Part shown: positions 53,201 to 61,446 of the stretch, piece after piece
Numbering within the stretch: the stretch's first letter is position 1
How the letters are laid out: every line of letters begins with the position of its first letter
Assembly: GCF_001708185.1 (NCBI RefSeq)
Contig: NZ_MDDN01000006.1
Location: 124,001-188,000, forward strand
DNA from: Lysinibacillus xylanilyticus
GTDB lineage: Bacteria; Bacillota; Bacilli; Bacillales_A; Planococcaceae
Length of the DNA stretch: 64,000 nt
Direction of reading: 5' to 3'
Program-made: the position numbers and the translations under genes
The notes under the pieces: model-generated
What the model was told of the DNA's origin: nothing
The model's input: only the letters and a program-made list of their open reading frames with translations
The model's database searches: none

Positions 53201-55614
53201 GCTCTGATGCAAAAAATGAAGTAGAAGTAAGCTATCAAGGTAGCGGTCAAACAAGTGGAAAAGATAGCTGGTCAATTGTTGATTTTAAATATGGTAACCA
53301 AGCATCAACAGTTAAAGTACCATTCGTTATTGTAAAAACGAATGCTGCAACAGGCGAAGCAATGAAAGATGTTGAGTTTACTTTATACAGTGAATATACA
53401 GGTGATAAACCATTAATTAGCGCTAAAACAGGTAAAGACGGTGTATTAGATTTCGGATTAAAATTAGCTGAAGGTAAATATACAGTAAAAGAAACAAAAG
53501 TTCCTGGTTTTGAAAATCCGGATGTAAGCTTTACATTAGATCGCAATAAAAAAGCAACAACAGGTACATTTGCAGGTAAACAAATTGTTGAAATCGCTAA
53601 TAAACCAGAAAGCTCCTTGAAATGTGATCGATTTGAATTAACAGTATATGATATTGACGGTAAATTAGTTAATAACGGAACAGTAACATTAGTAAGTAAA
53701 GCAACAGGATTATCCGAAGATCATAAAATTGAAAACGGTAAAGTTACTTTTACACCAGACCAAGTTAAAGCAGGTCAGTACGATGTTGTTTATGATGGTG
53801 TGCCGTTAAAGACGATTACAGTTGAGTACAGTGACAAATGTCATGAGAATATCCAACCAACACCTAAGTGCGAAAACTTTACAATCGCGGTTGAAGATTC
53901 AAAAGGAAATATCCGTACAAATATTAAAGAGTTAACATTAAAATCAGGTACTACAGAAGTAAAGGCATCACCTGATGCGTCAGGGAAGTTTATTTTTGAA
54001 TCAAACAAAAATAATCCTACTAATGGCGTGAAGCCAGGTGAGTATCTGGTGTACGAAGGTAACCAGTTCTTAGGGACAGTAACTTTAACGTACACAGAAG
54101 ACTGTGGGCATGAATTTATCGTTAAAGAAGTACCAAAGTGCGAGAAGTTCGAATTAACTGTAAAAGATGTTGATGGTAATAATATTACTGATGGTAAGAC
54201 AAAAATAGTTGTTAAAGATGCTAGCGGTAAAGAAATTATTAACACAACAACTACGACAGGTGTTATTGAATTAACTGATTTAGAATCAGGTATTTATACA
54301 GTTATAGTAGATGGCAAAGAAATTGGTAACTTCCAAAACAATATCGAGTGTAAAATAACAGTTCAACCAGCGCCTTCATGTCCACAATTTACACTAACTG
54401 TAAAAGATGAAAATGGCAAAGTACGTCCTAATGTTGACAACATCACGATCAAAGATACAACAGGAGCAATTATTGCTACAAATAAGACGACAAATGAATT
54501 AGGTCAAATTACTATTCCATCTGAAAACATTCCTTCAGGTGTGTACAATGTATATCAAGGTGATCTATTCATTGGTCAAATAACAGTTAAATATTCAGTT
54601 AATTGTGAAGCAGAAATATCAGCAGCGCCTGCATGTCCTGCGTTTACATTAACTGTACAAACTGAGTTTGGAACGCCAAATGCGAATGCAAAGATAACAG
54701 TAAAAGATGCTAATGGTAATATCGTTAAAGGTGTAGACAATAGTGAAGTTCTGACAACTAGTGTTGCTGGAACGGTTGTATTGCCAAACGAAGCTATTAA
54801 GCAAGGTACGTACTATGTATATGAAGGAAGTCGTTTAATTGGCTCATTCACAGTAAAAGATACATGTTCTGCTATAGTAAAACCTTCATCAACAGGTGGA
54901 AACGGTGGAGGCAATGGCGGTGGAGGAGGCGGTGGCTGGACTCCTGATCCAGAAAAACCAGTTGATCCAAACAAGCCAAATCCTGATCCGGAAAAACCAG
55001 TTGATCCAAACAAGCCAAATCCTGATCCGGAAAAACCAGTTGATCCAAACAAGCCAAATCCAGATCCAGAAAAGCCAGTTGATCCAAACAAACCAAATCC
55101 AGATCCGGAGAAGCCAGTCGATCCAAACAAGCCAAATCCAGATCCAGAAAATCCAGTTGATCCAAACAAACCAAATCCAGATCCGGAGAAGCCAGTTGAT
55201 CCAAACAAGCCGGTTGATCCAAAAAATCCAGGTAATCCAACAACAGATACAAAAAATCCAACAAATCCTGGAAAACCTGAAACATCTAAACCATCTGTAA
55301 CAGATGTCATTGATCAAGGTAAAAACTTACCACCATACAATCCTTCTACAGCGGATAAAGACACACTAGATTCGTATAAGGATTTCCTCGATAATTACAA
55401 CAATTTATCTAAAGAGGAACAGGAAGAAGTAGCAAAATCTCTTGATATTGACAAAATCAAAGCAGATGCTGAACAAATGGAAGCTCAATTAAAAGCGACA
55501 GGCAAACTGCCGCAAACAAATGGAGCAAACCAAACAGCTCTTACACTAATTGGTGTAGCTCTTGTTCTAGGTGCATTGTTCTTATTGCGTCGTCGCAATA
55601 CGGAAGTGAAATAA
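50299..55614 (+). CDS. sortase-anchored multidomain adhesin (collagen-binding/Cna-B type)
   Basis: A 1771-residue surface protein. Order: signal peptide (residues 1-29, ends VFA); Thr/Pro-rich degenerate repeats (about 30-160, core TGEVVPPVTPP); an adhesin head; several collagen-binding-like domains (about 320-1000, e.g. YWTINYNFNKRN, FHWDVELNFNYND); a Cna-B domain (about 1007-1095, TNAATGEAMKDVEFTLY). Then five repeats of about 85 residues, each opening [KSA]C..F.L.V.D and ending in another Cys; a Gly-rich hinge; seven copies of PDPEKPVDPNKPN; a helical spacer; LPQTN, a membrane helix and RRRNTEVK. ATG 50299 follows AAAAGGAGAG. Ligand unknown. Confidence 0.9.
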   Translation: MKKLKQLNIAIILLLLVFQTVLSPISVFAAEGELPAVETGTDTGTSTGSTGEVVPPVTPPVETGGDADTSSTGEVIPPVTPPAETGEDADTDSTGEAVPPVTPPAETGGDNETGSTDEVAPPAEAGKEEGTNPDSGNEVKDPSGDMPDETTPPKYDSTMPVDVIKNVEFTVDGKKVNPSDSIKVTNGQSAEFKFHLELAAGHNYGPGTTLTYTLPAIFEDITFPNGTAYGEVGTISKNGNDIVITFNDELRDDLGTGVALEPEAFFMVEANFLNGNTNWEETISLPGTENIKLNFQPSNSGTPVTKSGEADSSALNSKFIKWTVDVNTNLGVNEASGTTDFVDTLIEGAHTFKQDSVKITKLNVFPDGTVTDSTDIMQAKPIFDKDDNNKDRMTISLPNEKYTAYRITYQTEVGDPGNVKSANFKNEATYNGESSPQSVTVNFGDPLAKTHEGPTYNDLATYWTINYNFNKRNISSKNAVLTDVWSDTQELDGDVQVFMADGTTPADIPADVDTKVSNGFKLSFDADVTKPYVIKYKTKPKADVFPTKDYTVTNTVTRSDMTTSVQDSTTYSKTGLLLHKSKNGIDYHNKTMSWKIVANQAGYNLDAGTVFTDTFTDKNLTLKEDSLEIKVGNTTLVKGTDYTLTNKNDKTGFEITLKNATNKLIEITYDTDYDIRHVGENTIQYRNEVQMENSALSNVSSDWDEQNIHSEQKANGKKEGYYNYATKTFHWDVELNFNYNDLKNAVFEDKLPDTQKVQNIVVQKGKLNASGDFEKVGEPSTIENTSGKQNEIKLELGDIDSPYKVTYESVDADSIFPHGNPVSITNTATLTSEAGKNASWTETVDVSHTDKILNKKGKQAQQGSAVAKWNFEFNYAQSILNNVVITDTVGKDAEGNPEQMILEDTFKVYKVALSGKTPSNPAEDKKLLAPSEYTLNVDMKNGTFTLDLGNVTGAYYVEYETVFTGLSGSDAKNEVEVSYQGSGQTSGKDSWSIVDFKYGNQASTVKVPFVIVKTNAATGEAMKDVEFTLYSEYTGDKPLISAKTGKDGVLDFGLKLAEGKYTVKETKVPGFENPDVSFTLDRNKKATTGTFAGKQIVEIANKPESSLKCDRFELTVYDIDGKLVNNGTVTLVSKATGLSEDHKIENGKVTFTPDQVKAGQYDVVYDGVPLKTITVEYSDKCHENIQPTPKCENFTIAVEDSKGNIRTNIKELTLKSGTTEVKASPDASGKFIFESNKNNPTNGVKPGEYLVYEGNQFLGTVTLTYTEDCGHEFIVKEVPKCEKFELTVKDVDGNNITDGKTKIVVKDASGKEIINTTTTTGVIELTDLESGIYTVIVDGKEIGNFQNNIECKITVQPAPSCPQFTLTVKDENGKVRPNVDNITIKDTTGAIIATNKTTNELGQITIPSENIPSGVYNVYQGDLFIGQITVKYSVNCEAEISAAPACPAFTLTVQTEFGTPNANAKITVKDANGNIVKGVDNSEVLTTSVAGTVVLPNEAIKQGTYYVYEGSRLIGSFTVKDTCSAIVKPSSTGGNGGGNGGGGGGGWTPDPEKPVDPNKPNPDPEKPVDPNKPNPDPEKPVDPNKPNPDPEKPVDPNKPNPDPEKPVDPNKPNPDPENPVDPNKPNPDPEKPVDPNKPVDPKNPGNPTTDTKNPTNPGKPETSKPSVTDVIDQGKNLPPYNPSTADKDTLDSYKDFLDNYNNLSKEEQEEVAKSLDIDKIKADAEQMEAQLKATGKLPQTNGANQTALTLIGVALVLGALFLLRRRNTEVK
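54944..55225 (+). repeat. 39-bp coding repeat (PDPEKPVDPNKPN)
   Basis: About seven in-frame copies of a 39-bp unit (CCAGATCCGGAAAAACCAGT + TGATCCAAACAAGCCAAAT) encoding the proline-rich wall-spanning stalk. Copies are near-identical, suggesting recent expansion. Confidence 0.93.
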
Positions 55615-55717
55615 TATTCAATAAGAAACCCCAAGATCACTCTGTAAGATTAAGTACAGGTAATTGTACTTTGAGTCAAATTTAGTAACACTTTAATAAA
55701 ATGTTACACATTCAATA

Positions 55718-55768
55718 AAAAGCACGTTACTAAAAACGAAAAGTTTAGTAATGTGCTTTTTTATTTTT
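55718..55768 (+). terminator. intrinsic terminator of the adhesin gene
   Basis: AAAAGCACGTTACTAAA / TTTAGTAATGTGCTTTT then T-rich. Confidence 0.9.
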
Positions 55769-55822
55769 TATGATTTATTAAAGGATTATACATTTTACAA
55801 TTACCAATAAATAAGTTAAGGT

Positions 55823-55838
55823 CAGAACGAACGTTCTG
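55823..55838 (+). promoter_or_regulatory. candidate LexA (SOS) box upstream of the recombinase
   Basis: CAGAACGAACGTTCTG contains GAAC-GAAC-GTTC, matching the Gram-positive DinR/LexA core GAAC-RNRY-GTTY. The outer bases deviate (A for C on the left, T for C on the right). It ends 17 bases before the recombinase start codon. Confidence 0.55.
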
Positions 55839-55855
55839 TTATAGGTGGTGTTAGA

Positions 55856-57193
55856 TTGTATTGGTATGATTATTGTCCAAAAGGAATAACGAGTAAATAT
55901 CAATTATTAGTATTTAAAGATAACCAACCTTTTCTTCCATTAACAGATTATTTCCATGATTGTTTAGGAAGAATTGATAAGAGTTCTGCTACGTCTTATT
56001 TAAATTGCTTGCTTCCATTTTTTAAATGGTTGGAGCTAGAAAGTAATTATCAAGGGAAACGAGTGAAATGGAATGATTCATCTGAAATAATACGAATAGT
56101 TGTAGAAGATTATTTAATGCTTGAGCTGGCATGTAAAATTCGAGAAAAAGATACCTTTCGATTTGTGAAATTAACAAATAAAAGTCCTATTACAATCAGT
56201 CGCTTTTTATCAGCATTAAAATCTTTTTATAAGTCGATGATTCGATTGGAGCATTATACATATAACAATCCATTCATAGATGGGCAATATATTTTGCATG
56301 ATTATAGCAATCAAAATGGTGTTAGAAAAGATAAACCTAGAATGCCGAATATTTCAGGGACAGAAGATGCTATTCCTCACAGAAGATTAACAGATTCCTA
56401 TTTCAAAATTATTAAAGAAGAGTGGCAACCACAAATAATAGATGATGGCAATTTACCATATCAAGTTTATCAAGCAGGGAAAAAAGTGGATTGGTCACAA
56501 CGGGAAATGTTGATTGCACGTATGTTGTTCGAAACAGGTGCAAGGATATTTGAAATCATTCATTTAACAATAGGAGATTATCGCCAACGAAAGAGCCACC
56601 AAGAAGTTGCTACTTTTAACAAAGGTAGTCATGGTCGAAAAATAAAGTTCTTACGCTTTAGCAAAGATACTGTTAAACGATTATTTCATTACATTGATAC
56701 AGAAAGAAAGAGCTATGACAAAAACCACTTCATATTTGAACAATTAAGTGATGATTCCCCTATTTTTTTATCGGAAAACGGAACTGCACTCACTTATCAT
56801 GCATGGTACCATCATTGGAATAAAGCGATGAAGTTAAATGAAATAAGCTTAAACCCTCATAAAGCTAGACATTGGTTTGTAACTTCGAGATTAAGAGAGA
56901 TATATCATATTTCTCAAAATGAGAGCGAAATTCAACAACGAAAAAATGAGTTAATTAAATATATGAAATAGAAAAATACGGATACTATAAATGTTTACGA
57001 ACATCATTTTGATAAAGCAAAACATCGAGAATCCCACGACAAAATGTTAGAACAAATGCAACGAAACGAAAAAGAATATATACAGCAACTAAAAGCTTCA
57101 AAAAAATCTAAACTAAAACTAACAGTAATTGAAACAGATAATTTAAATAAATTTGATGGAGATTTACAGGAGCTATTAGAAGGGTTGGAGTAA
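55856..57193 (+). pseudogene. Tn554-like tyrosine recombinase interrupted by an amber codon
   Basis: Tyrosine recombinase frame of 445 codons. Catalytic Arg in FETGARIFEIIHLTIGDY and the H-x-x-R box in HKARHWFVTSRL are present. The frame stops at TAG 56969-56971 after ELIKYMK. Beyond it the same frame continues KNTDTINVYEHHFDKAKH, containing the expected catalytic tyrosine, to TAA 57193. The family usually has Trp at this position (TGG), so a single G-to-A change explains the stop. Start TTG 55856 follows AGGTGG. As it stands the product lacks the nucleophile, unless the amber is suppressed or is a sequencing error. Confidence 0.8.
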
Positions 57194-57195
57194 GT

Positions 57196-57483
57196 TTGGC
57201 AGAAACATTGCGACCAGTAACAGATTGGTATGATAAATGGTTAGGCACAATGGATACAAAATTAATGTGTCTACAAAACAATAGAGGCGAATATTTAATC
57301 GATAAACTAGATGAACGGGTTTTTAAGTATATGAACAATAATTGTTTGACTTATGATTGGAAAAATCATTTATTACTTATAACATTAATTAATTCAGCTA
57401 GAAATAATGACGTTAGAACGGACTTGAAAAAAATAGAGATCTTACACCTAAGATTCAAACAAATTTTCAGTGAATGTGGGTGA
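57196..57483 (+). CDS. hypothetical protein of the recombinase module
   Basis: 95 residues, soluble (ETLRPVTDWYDKWLGTMDTK, then YDWKNHLLLITLINSARNND). Starts at TTG 57196 after GGGTTGGAG, 3 bases behind the recombinase frame, and overlaps the next frame by 14 bases, so it belongs to the same module. It may be the remnant of a longer gene that continues in the next frame. No family recognised. Confidence 0.5.
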   Translation: MAETLRPVTDWYDKWLGTMDTKLMCLQNNRGEYLIDKLDERVFKYMNNNCLTYDWKNHLLLITLINSARNNDVRTDLKKIEILHLRFKQIFSECG

Positions 57484-57676
57484 GTTATTAGGGATCATTG
57501 AGTTATCAAAAGATATGGAAACACGATTTAAGGCAATGGGTCTAGACCTTGAAGTACGTAAAGCAAAAGAAATGGCGAAGCAAGCAAAAATCGAACTAAA
57601 AGAGATTGACTTGATAAAACAATATAGAGAGGAACGTCATTATGAACCAATCACAAAGCACAATCCATTCAGATAA
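57470..57676 (+). CDS. small helical protein of the recombinase module
   Basis: 68 residues, highly charged and helical (DMETRFKAMGLDLEVRKAKE, MAKQAKIELKEIDLIKQYRE). It overlaps its neighbours at both ends (14 and 35 bases). The start (GTG 57470) lacks a clear ribosome site, so it may be translated by coupling or be a frame-shifted continuation of the preceding gene. Confidence 0.45.
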   Translation: MNVGELLGIIELSKDMETRFKAMGLDLEVRKAKEMAKQAKIELKEIDLIKQYREERHYEPITKHNPFR

Positions 57677-58115
57677 GCGGCAATGGCTTGTAAAAGTGCA
57701 TCAGCAACGAAGAGACCGTTCACTTACTATTGGAATTCAAACGATTAATTTTCTAGTAGAACAAGGGATTCCCGTAACTTATCACAACATTAGTGAGCAT
57801 TCAAAAGCATTTGATGAAAAAGGAAAAGGTATCCATCAAAATACAATTAAGCGCAATGAAGAACTACATTCTTATTATCAAAAGCATAGCAGAACGTATA
57901 AAGTAAAAAACACACGTAAAAAACCTGTAATGCCTTCTACATTTGACGAATCATCGATAAGAAGGATTTCATCTGAACGTGATGTAAACTTCGCCAAAAG
58001 GAGGTATTTGCAGCTTTCAAAAGAGGAATTGGTGAATAGATTAATAGCGGTTGAAAAATACATTGCAGAAAATCAAGAACGATGGCTAACTAATCAATTT
58101 GAGCAGTTTAAGTAG
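57642..58115 (+). CDS. TnpC-like/DUF6262 accessory protein
   Basis: 157 residues. An N-terminal basic helical domain (KRQWLVKVHQQRRDRSLTIG, FLVEQGIPVTYHNISEHSKAF) looks like a DNA-binding fold with IHQNTIKRNEELHSYY. The C-terminal helix LSKEELVNRLIAVEKYIAEN resembles a coiled coil. This layout and position match the third gene (tnpC) of Tn554-type elements. ATG 57642 follows GAGAGGAACG. Terminator behind. Confidence 0.6.
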   Translation: MNQSQSTIHSDKRQWLVKVHQQRRDRSLTIGIQTINFLVEQGIPVTYHNISEHSKAFDEKGKGIHQNTIKRNEELHSYYQKHSRTYKVKNTRKKPVMPSTFDESSIRRISSERDVNFAKRRYLQLSKEELVNRLIAVEKYIAENQERWLTNQFEQFK

Positions 58116-58130
58116 AATAATGAGATACAA

Positions 58131-58172
58131 AACCAGCCTTGTTAAATTACTTTTAACTAGGCTAATTTTTAA
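58131..58172 (+). terminator. terminator at the end of the recombinase module
   Basis: AGCC..GTTAAA / TTTAAC..GGCT then AATTTTT. Confidence 0.65.
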
Positions 58173-58326
58173 CTATCTTGTTCAATTAAAGCACCCGTTA
58201 GTTTAAGTGTAACTCTTCACAATTACTTGATATTATATAGTTAAGTAGAAATATAAATTAGAATTTAGTTTATAGTTATAAAAATAAGTTTTTTATACTC
58301 TTATAATTCTTCAAAAAGGAGAGTTT

Positions 58327-59787
58327 ATGAAAAAGACTATTGTTTTTGTATTAACGATACTTATATTATTCTCGGGATTCGCAACACAAAGTTATGCGTT
58401 GTCAGATTCGAAATCTGTGGCAATACAAGCGTTGCTAGATGATGCCTCTCGTACATCAGGTGTGCCTGGAATGTCAATCTCAATACTTGCTAATGATGAA
58501 GTGTTCTACTTTTCTTCTGGGTATGCAGATCTTGAAAAGGGGTTGTCTGCAAGTGAAAATACACTCTATGAGTTGGCCTCGGTGAGTAAAGCTTTTACTG
58601 GTATGGGGATTCTGCTATTGGAAGAGCAAGGGCTGCTATCAATGACTGACCCTATCCAAAAATATTTACCTTGGTTTACGTTAAAGTATCAAGGTAAACC
58701 TGTTGATATGCAAAGCCTTACACTAAATAACTTCCTTCACCATACCAGCGGCTTAACAAATATTAGACATACTCAAAATATTCCACAAGGCAATACGCCT
58801 GATATGTTGCAAAAGACTGTGGAAACGCTGGTAGATGCTGAATTGGCGTTCTCTCCCGGTGAACAATATAACTATGGAACCGTTAATTATGACGTATTGG
58901 GTTTGGTTATTGAGATTGTATCACGACAAAGCTATGAAGACTTTATGAGGGAACAGGTATTTCTACCCTTAGGTCTTCACCAGACGTATGTTTATAAAGA
59001 AGATGCTCAAGCCACTGGACAGTTAGCACAGGGCTACCGTTCTTCCTTTTTCATAACAACTCCATTTAACGCTCCGGATTATGCTGGGAATAAACCTGCC
59101 GGCTATATCATTTCTAATACAAAAGATATGGCGCGTTGGATGGGCATACAGATGGGTATCGTGCAGGACATACCCGAAATATTTCACAGGGTTATCGAAA
59201 AATCACATAGGGGTGATATGTCTGTTTCGGCTGTCAACGATATGTATTATGCGGCAGGTTGGTCGGTAAACGCCGAACAAACGTTTATAGAACACACTGG
59301 GGGTAATCCGAATTTTAGAACCGAAGTAGCCATACTGCCAAATGAACGAACAGCCATCTGCTTACTGAGCAACGGCGCAAATACCAATATAAACCTGGTA
59401 CTAAAAGTTAAAGATATATTAGACGGCAATCTAACTCAGTCATATGAGATAAGCGGCACACAGCTTTTGGACATCATTTTGTCGTCTACCACAATTATTC
59501 TTTGCCTATTGGCCGTTCTGTTATTTCTCTTAGGATTAAGAAAAAGGAAAACGAATGAGCAGCAGCCAATTACAAAAAAGAGAACAATCGTAACAATTAT
59601 TTTCCTAATCGCTACGATTGCCCAGTGTATAATGTTTTTTGCCTTCGATTGGTCAACGATACTTATTTGGCAAACATATAGTGTTCTTACAGCTTTGATT
59701 TCGTCAACATTATTAACAGCAAGCATTACTTGGTATATACTCACCGATAAGATGCCTCGCTCCGAAAATAAGTATAATGTTAAGTAA
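58327..59787 (+). CDS. serine hydrolase, beta-lactamase/PBP4*-like with C-terminal membrane domain
   Basis: 486 residues: signal peptide (1-24, ends SYA), class C beta-lactamase-type domain (about 30-350) and three to four membrane segments (about 375-480). Catalytic triad positions: SVSKAFTG (SxxK, near residue 88), YNYGTVNYDV (YxN) and EHTGGNPNF (HxG, replacing KTG). This type includes esterases and D-amino-acid peptidases such as PBP4* and FmtA; true beta-lactamase activity is not implied. RBS AAAAGGAGAG. Its GC content looks slightly higher than that of the flanking module. Transcribed alone. Confidence 0.82.
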   Translation: MKKTIVFVLTILILFSGFATQSYALSDSKSVAIQALLDDASRTSGVPGMSISILANDEVFYFSSGYADLEKGLSASENTLYELASVSKAFTGMGILLLEEQGLLSMTDPIQKYLPWFTLKYQGKPVDMQSLTLNNFLHHTSGLTNIRHTQNIPQGNTPDMLQKTVETLVDAELAFSPGEQYNYGTVNYDVLGLVIEIVSRQSYEDFMREQVFLPLGLHQTYVYKEDAQATGQLAQGYRSSFFITTPFNAPDYAGNKPAGYIISNTKDMARWMGIQMGIVQDIPEIFHRVIEKSHRGDMSVSAVNDMYYAAGWSVNAEQTFIEHTGGNPNFRTEVAILPNERTAICLLSNGANTNINLVLKVKDILDGNLTQSYEISGTQLLDIILSSTTIILCLLAVLLFLLGLRKRKTNEQQPITKKRTIVTIIFLIATIAQCIMFFAFDWSTILIWQTYSVLTALISSTLLTASITWYILTDKMPRSENKYNVK

Positions 59788-59825
59788 TTAAATTCCACTT
59801 TATCAATATTCTTAATTAAAAAAAC

Positions 59826-59852
59826 ATAAGACACCTCGGTGTCTTCTTTAAT
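59826..59852 (+). terminator. terminator of the serine hydrolase gene
   Basis: AAGACACC-TC-GGTGTCTT then CTTTAAT. Confidence 0.7.
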
Positions 59853-59989
59853 GTCATCGACACTTCTCCTAGTTAAACCCACTTGCTATTTCTTCCACTA
59901 ACCTGCTTCGTTAGTTGAAGAACGGATAGAAAAATTTCCTAATAATATACTTTTATTAAATATACTCAAACTATATCTTTAAACACAAA

Positions 59990-60028
59990 TAAAAGCTGAA
60001 CTAATATCAAAATTAGTTCAGCTTTAAA
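59990..60028. terminator. long hairpin, possible bidirectional terminator
   Basis: AAAGCTGAACTAAT / ATTAGTTCAGCTTT, a perfect 14-bp stem with a 6-base loop between convergent genes. Confidence 0.75.
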
Positions 60029-60136
60029 ATAGCATATTATAATGTTGCACATTGTATATAGGATCCTGAAATATTATGTGCATTACTTTAACTCTTGACT
60101 TTTAATAAAACGTAAAATCTTGGGGTTTTTCGTATA

Positions 60137-60805
60137 CTAAAAAGTTTCTGATAGCTTTGCAGGTGCTTTGTCAAACGGATATTGCTCAACAAAATCTGCT
60201 TGAATGGCAAGTCTTTTCGTGCCATTATCAGCGCATGTAACGAGGGTCAAAACGGTTTTATTAGGGATATCATTAATAACATAAACATCCGTAGCGGCGA
60301 TGATTTCCTTAGACATTAGTTTGTACTCATAAATATTCGTTAAATCCGTTACATAAATCGTATCTCCTATACTCGCTTTATATAAGGGGCTAAATAAAAT
60401 ATCTGTTTCTTCAAAGTAATGACCCGCTAAAGCGTAATTTCCTTGTCCAAGTTTTTGATTAGGCTTCATGGTGCCTGCTCCAACGGCAAGAGAGGCATTG
60501 CCAACTCCTTTGACGATAGGAAGCTGCATATCCACACTAGGGACAGCGATACTACCAATGACAGGCATTTTATTTGCTGTTGTTTGAGCTTTTAAAACTT
60601 CCGCAATAGATAGTGATTGTACTGCTTCAAATTCAAAATCGGCATCCACATTATTGTTCTTTTCAATATCCTCTGCACTGTAATCGGTTGTATTTAATTG
60701 TTTACTTAAATGAGCGATAATGGCATTTTGAATTGGATTAATAAAAATAAGTAAGAGGCCAATGATGAGCATACAAATGAGTAGTGTTAGTTTAAGTTTA
60801 TTCAT
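60137..60805 (-). CDS. class A sortase
   Basis: A 222-residue transpeptidase with an N-terminal membrane anchor (LTLLICMLIIGLLLIFI). Catalytic His in NYALAGHYFEETDILFSPL, Cys in TVLTLVTCADNGTKRLAIQ, with the essential Arg four residues after NG. This is the class A pattern (TLxTC...R). ATG 60805 follows AGGATGTGATCT, nearly a full anti-16S match. It may anchor the LPQTN adhesin at 50.3-55.6 kb. The upstream region is almost entirely a 21-bp repeat array, so its promoter must lie in or beside that array. Confidence 0.88.
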   Translation of the reverse strand: MNKLKLTLLICMLIIGLLLIFINPIQNAIIAHLSKQLNTTDYSAEDIEKNNNVDADFEFEAVQSLSIAEVLKAQTTANKMPVIGSIAVPSVDMQLPIVKGVGNASLAVGAGTMKPNQKLGQGNYALAGHYFEETDILFSPLYKASIGDTIYVTDLTNIYEYKLMSKEIIAATDVYVINDIPNKTVLTLVTCADNGTKRLAIQADFVEQYPFDKAPAKLSETF

Positions 60806-60840
60806 TTCATAGATCACATCCTAGTATTGAAATTACGAAT

Positions 60841-61134
60841 CGCCGCTAAAGGATCAAGTTGCGCCGCTAAAAGTGAGAGAATTGCCGGTAAAGGATCAAG
60901 TTGCGCCGCTAAAAGTGAGAGAATCGCCGGTAAAGGATCAAGTTGCGCCGCTAAAAGTGAGAGAATCGCCGGTAAAGGATCGATTTGCGCCGCTAAAAGT
61001 GAGAGAATCGCCGGTAAAGTGTCGATTTGCGCCGCTAAAAGTGAGAGAATCGCCGCTAAAGGATCAAATTCCGCCGCTAAAACCAAGAGAATCGCCGCTA
61101 ACAGGTCATATTCCGCCACTAGAACTATAGCTGG
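60841..61134. repeat. 14-unit 21-bp tandem array (CGCCGSTAAA)
   Basis: CGCCGCTAAA or CGCCGGTAAA starts every 21 bases from 60841 to 61114 without exception. Two unit types alternate in the main part: ...GGATCAAGTTG and ...AGTGAGAGAAT. It directly precedes the sortase ribosome site and shares its core with the 12.3-kb array. Confidence 0.97.
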
Positions 61135-61175
61135 CTCGGTAAAACGTTATGTATCGTCAGTAAGGACATCAGACG

Positions 61176-61206
61176 AAAAAGAGTAGAGCATTATGTTGCT
61201 CTACCC
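61176..61206 (-). terminator. intrinsic terminator of the 4-OT gene
   Basis: Minus strand GTAGAGCA / TGCTCTAC then TCTTTTTC. Confidence 0.82.
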
Positions 61207-61216
61207 GTTATACTCT

Positions 61217-61402
61217 TTATTTATCACTGTGGAGCACGCCTGCAACGCCGTAATGGTTTTTAGGCATTTCTTCGATAAAGACTGTTACGTTTTCTGCTGG
61301 CGCGTTAACTGTACGAGAAACGGCTTCTGTTACTTCTTTTACTAGTGCGCGTTTTTGTTCGTCTGTACGACCTTCAAGCATTTTCACTGTTACGTATGGC
61401 AT
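61217..61402 (-). CDS. ywhB: 4-oxalocrotonate tautomerase family enzyme
   Basis: A 61-residue tautomerase subunit with the catalytic Pro directly after Met (MPYVTVKMLEGRTDEQKRAL) and the conserved arginine segment. Normal length for hexameric 4-OT. RBS AAGGAGG. In B. subtilis ywhB stands next to ywhC-ywhD-pbpG; here ywhC is missing and replaced by an E element. Physiological substrate unknown. Confidence 0.92.
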   Translation of the reverse strand: MPYVTVKMLEGRTDEQKRALVKEVTEAVSRTVNAPAENVTVFIEEMPKNHYGVAGVLHSDK

Positions 61403-61446
61403 AATATTGCCTCCTTTATTGAATAATGTTGTATAGTTAGTTTATC

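Larger units (their letters stand above)
59788..60136. other. convergent intergenic region with two terminators
   Basis: Apart from the two hairpins listed separately, only AT-rich sequence; no gene or repeat recognised. Confidence 0.6.

Noticed and set aside
54813..55317. Three minus-strand and one extra plus-strand frames opposite the proline-rich stalk
   Set aside because: Antisense and alternate-frame shadows of the 39-bp coding repeat.
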